DNA from: RBG-13-68-16 sp041494245
GTDB taxonomy: Bacteria; Acidobacteriota; Thermoanaerobaculia; Thermoanaerobaculales; Thermoanaerobaculaceae
Direction of reading: 5' to 3'
Assembly (NCBI GenBank): GCA_041494245.1
Contig: JBGQAK010000020.1
Location: 4,565 to 68,564 of the forward strand
DNA: 64,000 nucleotides
Below are positions 8,688-16,386 of this stretch, piece by piece. Position numbers and translations under genes: made by a program. Below the pieces are notes generated by a model, which saw nothing but the letters and a program-made list of their open reading frames with translations, searched no databases and was not told where the DNA came from. The stretch's first letter is position 1, and the number at the start of each line of letters is the position of its first letter.

Positions 8688-8715
8688 CCACGGCCTGCTG
8701 GTCCGCGGGGGAACC

Positions 8716-10035
8716 GTGTGGAGCGAGGACGGTCCGCGACGGGCCGACGTGCGCGTCGTCGGCGAGCGGATCGAGGAGTTGGGGGCGCTCGCGCCCGAGC
8801 CGGGCGAGTCGGTCATCGAGGCCGCGGGGTTGCACGTGCTGCCTGGCATGATCGACGTGCACGTGCACGTCGACGACCGCATCGGCGCCTGCGAACTGGC
8901 CGACACCTGGCCGACCGCCTCCGAGATCGCGGTCCGTACCGGCGTCACCACGCTGGCAGGGTTCGTGACCCGGCAGCCGGGGGAGTCGCTCACCGAGGCG
9001 GTGGAGCGCTGTGTGAGGCGGGCGAGAGGGCGCACCCACTGCGACGTCACATTTCACCTCACCCCCACCGGCTGGCCCTGGGAGTGGCGCGAGGTCGAGG
9101 GGCTGATTGGGCGGGGCTTCTCCACATTCAAGCTCTACACCACCTACCGCGAGGCGGGACTCTTCACGGACTATGCGCGGCTAACCGAGATCATGCAGCG
9201 ACTCGCCGCTCTCGGCGCGCGCCTACTCATCCACTGTGAGGACGACGCGACGCTGAAGGACGTCGATGGCTCGCCCCTCGATTCCGCTGATGCTCGCGGG
9301 CACGCGTTGCTGCGGCCGGGGGCCGCGGAGGTGCTCGCGATCCGGAAGGTCGTCGAGCTGGCCGCACGCACCGGCTGCCCGACCCACGTGGTGCACGTCT
9401 CCACCGCGGAGGGCGCCGAGGCCATCGGACAGGCGCGGGTGCGAGCCTGCGTCACCTGCGAGACCGCGCCCCACTACCTGCTGCTCACCGAGGCCGCGCT
9501 GGCCGGTCCCGATGGCCACCGGTGGCTGTGCACGCCGCCGCTGCGTGATGAGGCGAACCGGGCCCGCATGGAGCAGATGTCGGCGGGAGGTGCCTTCGAC
9601 CTCTTTGCCACCGACCACTGCGCTTTCGCTCGGGCCGACAAGGACGGAAAGCGAAGCGACTTTCGAGACGTGCCCAAGGGGATCGCCGGACTGGGGGCGC
9701 TCGTCCCGCTCATGCACGAGCTGCTGGTACGGAGGCACCGACTGCCTCTGGCCGAGCTGGCGGCCCGGCTCGCCCGCAACCCCGCGAGGCTGCTGGGCGT
9801 GTACCCGCGCAAGGGCGCAATCGCCGCAGGCTCGGATGCCGACCTCGTGATCCTCGACCCGGACGGCCCTGACCGTCCGGTCGTTTCGAGCCTCGCGGAC
9901 AGCCACGAGAGCTACCCCGGCCGCACGACCACGCTGGACGTCCGGCACGTCTTCGTTCGCGGTCGGAGCGTGGTCGAGAACAACGTCCTGGTCGCGCCCC
10001 GCGTCCCAGCAGGGCGCTGCCTGGCCGGCGCATGA
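8716..10035 (+). CDS. hyuA: HyuA/dihydropyrimidinase-type amidohydrolase
   Basis: Cyclic-amide hydrolase of the hydantoinase/dihydropyrimidinase group, 439 residues from GTG 8716. Binuclear-site motifs: DVHVH (H49, H51), FSTFKLY (the lysine expected to be carboxylated), LIHCEDD, THVVHVSTAEG and FATDHCAF. The family's first beta strand is normally encoded at the start, yet here LLVRGGTVW begins upstream of the only GTG/ATG in frame, so either the start is a non-standard CTG, or the strand is lost, or translation is coupled to ssnA. Repeat R2 sits exactly there. Product likely opens the second ring of the purine-derived intermediate; hydantoin or dihydrouracil are alternative substrates. Confidence 0.8.
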   Translation: MWSEDGPRRADVRVVGERIEELGALAPEPGESVIEAAGLHVLPGMIDVHVHVDDRIGACELADTWPTASEIAVRTGVTTLAGFVTRQPGESLTEAVERCVRRARGRTHCDVTFHLTPTGWPWEWREVEGLIGRGFSTFKLYTTYREAGLFTDYARLTEIMQRLAALGARLLIHCEDDATLKDVDGSPLDSADARGHALLRPGAAEVLAIRKVVELAARTGCPTHVVHVSTAEGAEAIGQARVRACVTCETAPHYLLLTEAALAGPDGHRWLCTPPLRDEANRARMEQMSAGGAFDLFATDHCAFARADKDGKRSDFRDVPKGIAGLGALVPLMHELLVRRHRLPLAELAARLARNPARLLGVYPRKGAIAAGSDADLVILDPDGPDRPVVSSLADSHESYPGRTTTLDVRHVFVRGRSVVENNVLVAPRVPAGRCLAGA

Positions 10036-10048
10036 TCCGGGTGTCGCG

Positions 10049-10681
10049 ATGACCGTCACGGCTTCCCTGGCCGCCCTGATGACCGTCGCCGTCGTCGTGC
10101 TCGTGGCCGCCGAGCTGCGCGGCCGGCGGACCCTCGTGCTCGTGGCCAAGCCCGTCGCCTCGGCGTCGTTTCTACTCCTCGGCTGGTTCCGCTTCCAACC
10201 CGGCCACCCCTACGACGCCTGGGTGCTGCTCGCCCTCCTGCTGTGCCTGCTCGGTGACGTCCTGCTGATGTTCCGGCCAGCGTTCATCGCCGGTCTGGCG
10301 AGCTTCCTCCTCGGACACCTCGCGTACACCCTGGCGTTCTCGGGGCTCCTGCCGCCCCGGTCGTGGTCGCCCGGATGGGCGATGCCGGTGCTGGTGGCGA
10401 GCCTGGTGGCCGCGCGCTGGCTGTGGCCCCACCTCGGGCGCCTGCGGTACGCGGTGCTCGCCTACATTGCGGTCATTACGGCGATGGTGTGGGGCGCGGT
10501 GGCCGTCACGGTGGTGGGGCGGGGTCCCTGGTTTCTCGCCGTGGGCGGGGTGCTCTTCTACCTCTCCGACCTGGCCGTCGCCCGGGACCGTTTCGTCGCG
10601 AGGAGGTTCGCCAGCCGCGCGTGGGGACTGCCGGCCTACTACCTCGGCCAGCTGATGCTGGCGCTCACCGTCGGCCGCTAG
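10049..10681 (+). CDS. YhhN/TMEM86 family membrane protein (lysoplasmalogenase-like)
   Basis: 210-residue polytopic protein with about eight hydrophobic segments, beginning MTVTASLAALMTVAVVVLVA. Conserved family features are the LVAKPVASASF segment early on, the LLCLLGDVLLMF acidic membrane motif and FLLGHLAYTLAF. In animals the family hydrolyses the vinyl ether bond of lysoplasmalogen; in bacteria the role is mostly unknown. It starts 13 bases after hyuA and may be co-transcribed, but no functional link to purine breakdown is evident. Its TAG stop overlaps the stop of the opposite-strand ATPase remnant within CTAG. Confidence 0.75.
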   Translation: MTVTASLAALMTVAVVVLVAAELRGRRTLVLVAKPVASASFLLLGWFRFQPGHPYDAWVLLALLLCLLGDVLLMFRPAFIAGLASFLLGHLAYTLAFSGLLPPRSWSPGWAMPVLVASLVAARWLWPHLGRLRYAVLAYIAVITAMVWGAVAVTVVGRGPWFLAVGGVLFYLSDLAVARDRFVARRFASRAWGLPAYYLGQLMLALTVGR

Positions 10682-10866
10682 AGTTCGAGTCTGCGCAGGC
10701 GCAGGGCGTTGGTGATCACCGAAACAGAAGAAAAGCTCATCGCGGCGGCGGCGGTCATCGGGGAGAGCAGCAGGCCGAAGAACGGGTAGAGCGCGCCGGC
10801 GGCGATCGGGACGCTGAGCAGGTTGCAGCCGAACGCCCATGCCAGGTTCCGCCTGATGTTCCGCAT
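10678..10866 (-). pseudogene. Duplicated C-terminal tail of copper ATPase
   Basis: 62 codons nearly identical to the end of the copA gene at 11528-13873: both run from MRNIR(R/Q)NLAWAFG to the last residues. Nucleotide identity stops abruptly after CGCATCGTG, where copA continues. In the copy the membrane motif YN of Cu-type ATPases has become CN and the C-terminal LRKLHL is LRRLEL. No upstream ATPase sequence remains; the UPF0178 gene begins 25 bases away. It is a leftover of a tandem duplication or of a lost second copA. Confidence 0.8.
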
Positions 10867-10890
10867 CGTGACCCGCCACCAAGCACGGAG

Positions 10891-11361
10891 TCAGGGCCGA
10901 TGCCCGTTACCTGCGCGGCGGCGGATCGCGTTCACCGATTCGTCGAGCCGCTGCAGGAATGAGGAGCGGTCGCGCTTCTCGAACGGCGACGGGCCCCCGG
11001 TCACTTCGCCCAGCTCGCGCAGTTCCGAAAGCAGGCCGCGCGTGGCGAGAGCGGCGCCGATGTTGTCGGTGGTGAATGCCTGACCCCCGGAGCCTAGGAC
11101 GGCCGCCCCCCGGGCGAGGCAGCGTGCGGCGAGAGGGATGTCCGCTGTGACCACGATGTCGCAGGCCTCGACGTGCTCGACGATCCAGTCGTCGGCGACG
11201 TCGATCCCTCCCCCGACGACCTTCAGGTCGATGCGCGGACTGTCGGGCGTCCGCATCCACGACCCGGCCACGAGCGTGACGTTCAGGTCGTAGCGCGCGG
11301 CGACCCGATAGACCTCGTCCTTCACAGGGCAGGCGTCGGCGTCGATGAAGATGTGAAGCAC
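10891..11361 (-). CDS. UPF0178/YaiI family protein
   Basis: 156 residues, GTG start at 11361 with GGAGGA a few bases upstream. The family signature is clear: FIDADACPVKDEVYRVA at the N-terminus, DDWIVEHVEACDIVVTADIPLA in the middle and FTTDNIGAALATR later, with several conserved aspartates as in PIN-like nuclease folds. The biochemical function of the family is not established as far as I know. The gene lies between copA and the copA tail copy, in the same direction. Confidence 0.82.
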   Translation of the reverse strand: MLHIFIDADACPVKDEVYRVAARYDLNVTLVAGSWMRTPDSPRIDLKVVGGGIDVADDWIVEHVEACDIVVTADIPLAARCLARGAAVLGSGGQAFTTDNIGAALATRGLLSELRELGEVTGGPSPFEKRDRSSFLQRLDESVNAIRRRAGNGHRP

Positions 11362-11527
11362 GAGATCCTCCTCCCCAAACGATCATACTGCTGTGCCAAG
11401 CCTGCCCACGCTCTTGTGATGGGTGCAGGCTCAGCGAGCATGATGTTTCTGTCGTGCCGAGGTTGCAGGGGGTCGATATTCAATCCGCGCCCGAGGGGCG
11501 AGAAAGAAGGCCGCGTAGGCGAGGCGA

Positions 11528-13873
11528 TCAGAGATGCAGCTTGCGCAGGCGGAGGGCGTTGGTGATCACCGAAACAGAAGAGAAACTCATCGCGGCGGCG
11601 GCGATCATCGGGGAGAGCAACAGGCCGAAGAACGGGTAGAGCACGCCGGCGGCGATCGGAACGCCGAGCAGGTTGTAGCCGAACGCCCATGCCAGGTTCT
11701 GCCTGATGTTCCGCATCGTGGCGCGCGAGAGCCTGCGCGCCCGCGCCAGGCCCATGAGATCGCCCTTGACCAGGGTCACCCCGGCCGACTCCATCGCGAC
11801 GTCGGTACCGGTGCCCATCGCGACCCCCACGTCGGCCTGCGCAAGCGCCGGAGCGTCGTTGATCCCGTCCCCGGCCATCGCCACCTTCCGCCCCTGGGCC
11901 TGGAGTCTCTTGACCACCGCGCCCTTCTGGTCGGGGGAAACCTCGGCCTCCACCTCCTTGATGCCGAGCTGTTTCGCGACCGCGAGCGCGGCGGTGCGGT
12001 TGTCCCCAGTGAGCATCACGATCCGGATGCCCTCCGCGTTCAGCGCGCGGATCGCCGCCTTAGTGGTTGGCTTGACCTCGTCCGACACCGCCAGGAGACC
12101 GGTTACCTCGCCGCGGGTGGCCACGAACACGACGGTCCCCCCCTGAGCGCGCAGGCCCTCGGCGCGGGCCGCTAGCGAGCCCACGGGAATCTGCAGCTCC
12201 GAGAAGAGCGCTTCGTTGCCGAGCGCCGCGCTCTGGCCGGCGACCTTGCCCACAACGCCCTTGCCTGGCAACGAGCGGAACTCGGAGCTGCTCGCAAGCG
12301 TGACGCCCCTGGCCGCGGCGCCGGCCACGATCGCGGCGGCGAGCGGGTGCTCGCTGTTCTTCTCGAGGGAGGCGGCGACGCTGAGAATCTCGTCCTCCGT
12401 GGTGCCGGTCACTAAAACGACGGCGGTGAGTCGCGGCTTCCCCTCGGTGAGGGTGCCGGTCTTGTCCACCACCAGCGTATCCACCCTCTCGAACGCCTCG
12501 AGAGCCTCCGCGCTCCTGATCAACACCCCAGCGGAGGCTGCGCGACCGACCCCAACCATGATCGACATCGGGGTCGCGAGACCGAGGGCGCACGGGCAGG
12601 CGATGATCAGCACCGCCACGGCGTTGACCAGGGCATGGGCCAGGCGTGGTTCGGGGCCAGCCAGCACCCACACGATGAAGGTGAGGGCCGCGACCGCCAC
12701 GACGGCCGGCACGAACACCCCTGCGACCTTGTCCGCGATACGCTGGATCGGGGCGCGGCTGCGCTGCGCCTCCGAGACCATGCGGACGATCTGGGCGAGG
12801 AGGGTGTCGGCGCCCACCCGCTCGGCCCGCATCAGGAGCGAGCCGGTCCCGTTCACCGTGGCGCCGGTGACCCTGCTGCCGGGGGTCTTCTCGACCGGGA
12901 TCGGCTCGCCGGTGAGCATGGACTCGTCAACGGAGCTCGCGCCCTCCTCGACCACGCCGTCGACCGGGACCTTCTCGCCGGGGCGCACCCGCAGCCGGTC
13001 GCCGGGCTTCACCTGCTCGAGCGGCATGTCGCGCTCTCCGCCGCCGGGCACGACGAGCCTCGCCGTCTTGGGCGCTAGGCCGAGCAGCGCCCGGATCGCG
13101 TTTCCGGTGCGTGCGCGGGCGGAGAGCTCCAGCACCTGCCCCAGCAGAACCAGGACGGTGATGACCGCAGCCGCCTCGAAGTAGACCGGCACCTCGCCGC
13201 CTATCCGCAGCGACGCGGGGAAGATCCCTGGGGCGAGGGTGGCGATGACGCTGTACATGTAGGCCGTGCCGGTGCCGATGGCGATGAGTGTGAACATGTT
13301 CAACGAGCGGTAGACGATCGAGCGCCAGCCGCGCACCAAGAACGGGAAGCCACCCCACACCACCACCGGGGTCGCGAGGAGGAGCTGCAGTTCGGCCATC
13401 CAACGCCCCTCGAGGATGCCGTGCAGGGGAGGGATCATGCCCCCCATCGCGATGAGGAGCAGCGGCACGGTGAACGCGGCGCTCACCCAGAAACGCCGGG
13501 TCATGTCCACGAGCTCCGGGTTGGGCCCCTCCTCCGCCATTGGCTCCATCGGTTCGAGCGCCATGCCGCAGATCGGGCAGGCGCCAGGGCCCTTCTGGCG
13601 CACCTGGGGGTCCATCGGGCAGGTGTACCAGGCGTCCTTGCCTTGCGGCGTGGGAGCGGGTGCGGGCGTGTGCATCGGCTCGCCGCCGGGGGCCTCGATG
13701 AAGCGCTTGGGGTCGGCCTCGAACTTCGCTGCGCAGGAGGGGTTACAGAAATAGTAGGTGGTCCTCTTGTGCTCCCTGTGGATTGCGTCAAGCCTCTCGA
13801 ACACCTTCATCCCGCACACCGGGTCGATGCCGAGAAACCTTCCGGCTGGCACCTGGTGCTGCGTCACGGACAT
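11528..13873 (-). CDS. copA: Copper-exporting P1B-type ATPase with YHS and heavy-metal-binding N-terminus
   Basis: 781 residues. N-terminus: YHS domain (IDPVCGMKV, then YYFCNPSC), then a heavy-metal-binding CPMDP...ACPICGM motif. The ATPase core has CPC in the channel helix (426-428), the phosphorylated aspartate D470 in DKTGTLTEGK, and TGDN and GDGINDAPAL hinge motifs. Near the end YN and MSFSS match the Cu(I) P1B-1 membrane signature, so cytosolic Cu(I) export is predicted. ATG 13873 overlaps the stop of the upstream YHS gene (TGATG), so translation is coupled. A second start GTG 13876 is possible. Copper efflux close to cytochrome bd genes is plausible physiology, but no regulator is present here. 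Confidence 0.88.
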   Translation of the reverse strand: MSVTQHQVPAGRFLGIDPVCGMKVFERLDAIHREHKRTTYYFCNPSCAAKFEADPKRFIEAPGGEPMHTPAPAPTPQGKDAWYTCPMDPQVRQKGPGACPICGMALEPMEPMAEEGPNPELVDMTRRFWVSAAFTVPLLLIAMGGMIPPLHGILEGRWMAELQLLLATPVVVWGGFPFLVRGWRSIVYRSLNMFTLIAIGTGTAYMYSVIATLAPGIFPASLRIGGEVPVYFEAAAVITVLVLLGQVLELSARARTGNAIRALLGLAPKTARLVVPGGGERDMPLEQVKPGDRLRVRPGEKVPVDGVVEEGASSVDESMLTGEPIPVEKTPGSRVTGATVNGTGSLLMRAERVGADTLLAQIVRMVSEAQRSRAPIQRIADKVAGVFVPAVVAVAALTFIVWVLAGPEPRLAHALVNAVAVLIIACPCALGLATPMSIMVGVGRAASAGVLIRSAEALEAFERVDTLVVDKTGTLTEGKPRLTAVVLVTGTTEDEILSVAASLEKNSEHPLAAAIVAGAAARGVTLASSSEFRSLPGKGVVGKVAGQSAALGNEALFSELQIPVGSLAARAEGLRAQGGTVVFVATRGEVTGLLAVSDEVKPTTKAAIRALNAEGIRIVMLTGDNRTAALAVAKQLGIKEVEAEVSPDQKGAVVKRLQAQGRKVAMAGDGINDAPALAQADVGVAMGTGTDVAMESAGVTLVKGDLMGLARARRLSRATMRNIRQNLAWAFGYNLLGVPIAAGVLYPFFGLLLSPMIAAAAMSFSSVSVITNALRLRKLHL

Positions 13874-14076
13874 CACCGCGGTCGCGGAGGGGCTGAAGTG
13901 AACCGCTCCGGGTCCACGTCAAACTTCGTCGCACAGGAAGGGTTGCAGAAGTAGTAGGTGGTCCCCATGTGCTCCCTGCGGATGGCGTCAGGCTTCTCGA
14001 AGACGTCCATCCCGCACACGGGGTCGATGCCGAGAACGCGGCGCTCCCCCGCCTGCCCATCAGATCGCTGACCCAT
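13873..14076 (-). CDS. Small YHS-domain metal-binding protein
   Basis: 67 residues, one YHS domain: VLGIDPVCGMDVFEK, then TTYYFCNPSCATKFDVDPERF. It closely resembles the YHS domain fused to the N-terminus of the downstream ATPase, so one arose from the other. ATG at 14076; its TGA overlaps the copA start. YHS domains bind metals through the cysteines; a soluble copy may hand copper to the pump. TAATAT upstream on the minus strand (in 14110-14125) is a plausible -10 box. Confidence 0.7.
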   Translation of the reverse strand: MGQRSDGQAGERRVLGIDPVCGMDVFEKPDAIRREHMGTTYYFCNPSCATKFDVDPERFTSAPPRPR

Positions 14077-14190
14077 TCGATGCCCCTGTTTCACTCCAGA
14101 CCCCACTGGGCGGATATTACCGCATAACCAGGCCGGGATGAGAGGCCCGCGAGGCGGCGAACCGCCCCGGCGTGGTATCGTTTGCGGCCG

Positions 14191-14811
14191 ATGGCCCTTC
14201 ACATCGTGGAGCACCCGTTGCTGGCCGAGACGATGGCACGGCTGCGCGACCGAACGACGCCCTGTGACGACTTTCGCACCCTGGCGCACCGCGTGAGCCT
14301 GGTTCTCGTGGCCGAGGCGACCCGCGACCTCCCGACGGCCGACAGCGCCGTCGAGACGCCGCTGGAGACCACCTCCGTGCGAAGGCTCTCCGCCCGTGTG
14401 GTGGCGGTACCAGTGCTGAGGGCCGGGCTCGGCATGCTGGGGGCGTTCCTCGACCTCGTGCCCTCTGCCCAGGTCGGCTATTTCGGCCTCGAGCGCGACG
14501 AGACCACAGCGGTCGCCCGCCGGTACTACGAGAAGGTGCCGCCCGACCTCGGTGACGCGGTGGTGTTCCTGCTCGACCCGATGCTCGCGACCGGCGGTTC
14601 GGCTGCGATGGCGGTCGACGGGCTCGCCGGGATGGGCGCCAGGCGCGTGCGACTGGTCTCGATCGTCGCGGCTCCCGAGGGCGTCGCCCGCCTCCTGGCC
14701 TCGGCGCCCGACGCCGAGATCTACACGGCGGCCCTCGACCGCGGCCTCAACGATCGTAAGTACATCGTCCCCGGCCTTGGCGACTTCGGCGACCGCCTCT
14801 ACGGCACCTGA
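14191..14811 (+). CDS. upp: Uracil phosphoribosyltransferase
   Basis: 206 residues. Converts uracil plus PRPP to UMP. Signatures: VPVLRAGLGML, the PRPP loop LDPMLATGGSA, and the uracil-binding C-terminal DRGLNDRKYIVPGLGDFGDR. ATG 14191 has no Shine-Dalgarno sequence; TATCGT at 14176-14181 could be a -10 box only nine bases before the start. The gene is divergent from the YHS/copA pair and convergent with the phosphofructokinase gene. Confidence 0.92.
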   Translation: MALHIVEHPLLAETMARLRDRTTPCDDFRTLAHRVSLVLVAEATRDLPTADSAVETPLETTSVRRLSARVVAVPVLRAGLGMLGAFLDLVPSAQVGYFGLERDETTAVARRYYEKVPPDLGDAVVFLLDPMLATGGSAAMAVDGLAGMGARRVRLVSIVAAPEGVARLLASAPDAEIYTAALDRGLNDRKYIVPGLGDFGDRLYGT

Positions 14812-14813
14812 GA

Positions 14814-14938
14814 GGCGCCGACGATAGCGGACCATCTGCGGCGTCGGGCTGCGGCGCCTCGCATGCTCATGTAGCCTCCGGCTACACTGCGCTGCGGGCG
14901 CCTCGCCCTCCTTGCATCTGGCCCACTCTCGTCGGCGC
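14814..14938. repeat. Hairpin-rich palindromic element between convergent genes
   Basis: Outer inverted repeats GGCGCCGACGA (14814-14824) and TCGTCGGCGC (14929-14938) flank an apical perfect hairpin TGTAGCC TCC GGCTACA (14870-14886). It fills the gap between the convergent upp and phosphofructokinase genes and could fold on either strand, acting as a bidirectional terminator or REP-like element. The element at 39806-39989 has a similar GTAGCC/GGCTAC apex. Confidence 0.5.
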
Positions 14939-15029
14939 GCCTACCCGGCCTTCACCACGGCCCTGCCTTAAGGAATGTGATTGAGCAGAGTTGACTCGTT
15001 ACTTGCAGACCCCGGACCCCGTGCCTGCT

Positions 15030-16238
15030 TCAGTAGTCGCTGGTCATGATGAAGAGCGGCTTGGTCTCGAAACGCTCGTAAATCGGGCGCAGGCGTTCGG
15101 TGTTGTAGAACTTGCGCACGTCCACGACCTTCTTGCCACTGCTCACCACCTCGATAGGCACGTTGTCGTAGCGGCCGTTGCGCACGTTGACCAGGCGCCC
15201 GGAGACCCCGTCGAGCACCAGGTCCATCGCCAGGTTCCCGAACGCCATCGGCACGATGGAGTCCAGGGCATCGGGGTCGCCGCAACGCACGAGGTAGCCG
15301 AGGCGCTGGTTGATGACGTTGATGCGCTGTCCGTTGTTGAACTTGGCGGACGTCTCCTTGAGCGCCTTGGAGACGATGTCGCCGATGCCGCCCAGCTTCT
15401 TGTGGCCGAAGGCGTCCGCCTCCTGGCCCTCGTAGACCATCTCGTCCATGCCCTTGAAGGTGGCGCCCTCGGAGACCAGCACCACGCTGTACTTGCTGGG
15501 GTTGGAGAAGCGGTCTGCGTTGAGCAGCTCGCACAGCTGCTCGACCTCGAAGACGTGCTCGGGGATGACGCAGCGGTTGGCCGCTCCGGCCATGGTGGGC
15601 AGCAGCGCGGTGAACCCGGCGTAGCGACCGAACACCTCGATGACGAGGAAACGCTCGTGGCTGCCGGCCGAGGTGCGCAGGGCGTGGGTCATCTCGATGG
15701 TGCGGGTGACGCAGGTGGAGAAGCCGATGCAGTAGTCGGTCCCCGGCACGTCGTTGTCCATCGTTTTCGGGATGGCGATGACCTTCACCCCCTCTTTGTG
15801 CAGCCGCACGCCGTAGGAGAGCGTGTCGTCGCCCCCGATCGGGATCAGGGTGTCGATGCCCAGCCAGCCGATGTTGGCGAGCACCTCTGGCGTGAGGTCG
15901 TTCATCTCGGCCCCGTACTTCTCGCGCAGGTGCAGCGGCACGACGCTCTTCGGCACGTGCGAAGGCCGCGTGCGCGAGGTGTGCAGGAACGTTCCGCCGG
16001 TGCGGCCGACCTTGTTGACGATCTCCTCGCTGAGCTCAATCACCTGCTCGCTCATTGGTCGAGTCCGGTCGCGCTCGAGCTCGATGAGCCCCGCCCACCC
16101 GCGCCGGATGCCCAGCACCCGGTAGCCATCCCGAAGGGCGCGGACGGTGAGGGCGCGGATTGCAGGGTTCAGCCCCGGGACGTCGCCGCCGCCGGTGAGG
16201 ATCGCGATGGTGCCCTTCTTGACGTTCACGTTGCTCAT
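15030..16238 (-). CDS. pfp: 6-phosphofructokinase, predicted pyrophosphate-dependent
   Basis: 402 residues, ATG 16238 with AGGAG upstream. Phosphorylates fructose 6-phosphate. Two positions that separate donors both point to pyrophosphate: GGDDT at 135-139 (ATP enzymes have GGDGS) and PKTMDND at 157-163 (ATP enzymes have PGTIDND). Also seen: TGGGDVPGLN (14-24) and the substrate motif FGRYAG. The reaction would be reversible and serve both glycolysis and gluconeogenesis. Promoter TAGAAT lies at 16263-16268. The assignment rests on known family rules, not on assay. Confidence 0.88.
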   Translation of the reverse strand: MSNVNVKKGTIAILTGGGDVPGLNPAIRALTVRALRDGYRVLGIRRGWAGLIELERDRTRPMSEQVIELSEEIVNKVGRTGGTFLHTSRTRPSHVPKSVVPLHLREKYGAEMNDLTPEVLANIGWLGIDTLIPIGGDDTLSYGVRLHKEGVKVIAIPKTMDNDVPGTDYCIGFSTCVTRTIEMTHALRTSAGSHERFLVIEVFGRYAGFTALLPTMAGAANRCVIPEHVFEVEQLCELLNADRFSNPSKYSVVLVSEGATFKGMDEMVYEGQEADAFGHKKLGGIGDIVSKALKETSAKFNNGQRINVINQRLGYLVRCGDPDALDSIVPMAFGNLAMDLVLDGVSGRLVNVRNGRYDNVPIEVVSSGKKVVDVRKFYNTERLRPIYERFETKPLFIMTSDY

Positions 16239-16262
16239 GCGTCACTCCTGTCCAAACATAGA

Positions 16263-16298
16263 ATTCTAGCGCACGAGGGCACCCCCGTCGCGACGGGG
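16263..16298 (-). promoter_or_regulatory. -10 box and upstream palindrome of phosphofructokinase
   Basis: On the minus strand TAGAAT (16263-16268) precedes the gene by about 25 bases. A perfect 16-base palindrome CCCCGTCGCGACGGGG occupies 16283-16298, at the position of the -35 region, and lies in the shared gap with cydA, so it is an operator candidate. Confidence 0.35.
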
Positions 16299-16338
16299 CA
16301 CGGCGGCAGCGGCGCCTCGAGCGGCTCAGGGTCGGACC

Positions 16339-16368
16339 TTGACTCACCCGCCGCGACCTGCATACCCT
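16339..16368 (+). promoter_or_regulatory. Candidate cydAB promoter
   Basis: TTGACT (16339-16344) and TACCCT (16363-16368), spacing 18 bases, 18 bases before the cydA ATG. The -35 is good, the -10 only fair. Confidence 0.3.
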
Positions 16369-16386
16369 CGGTGGCCGGAGGAGGGA

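Noticed and set aside
8555..8720. ATG or GTG codons near the end of ssnA as an upstream hyuA start
   Set aside because: Those checked (GTG 8549, ATG 8555) are not in the hyuA reading frame.
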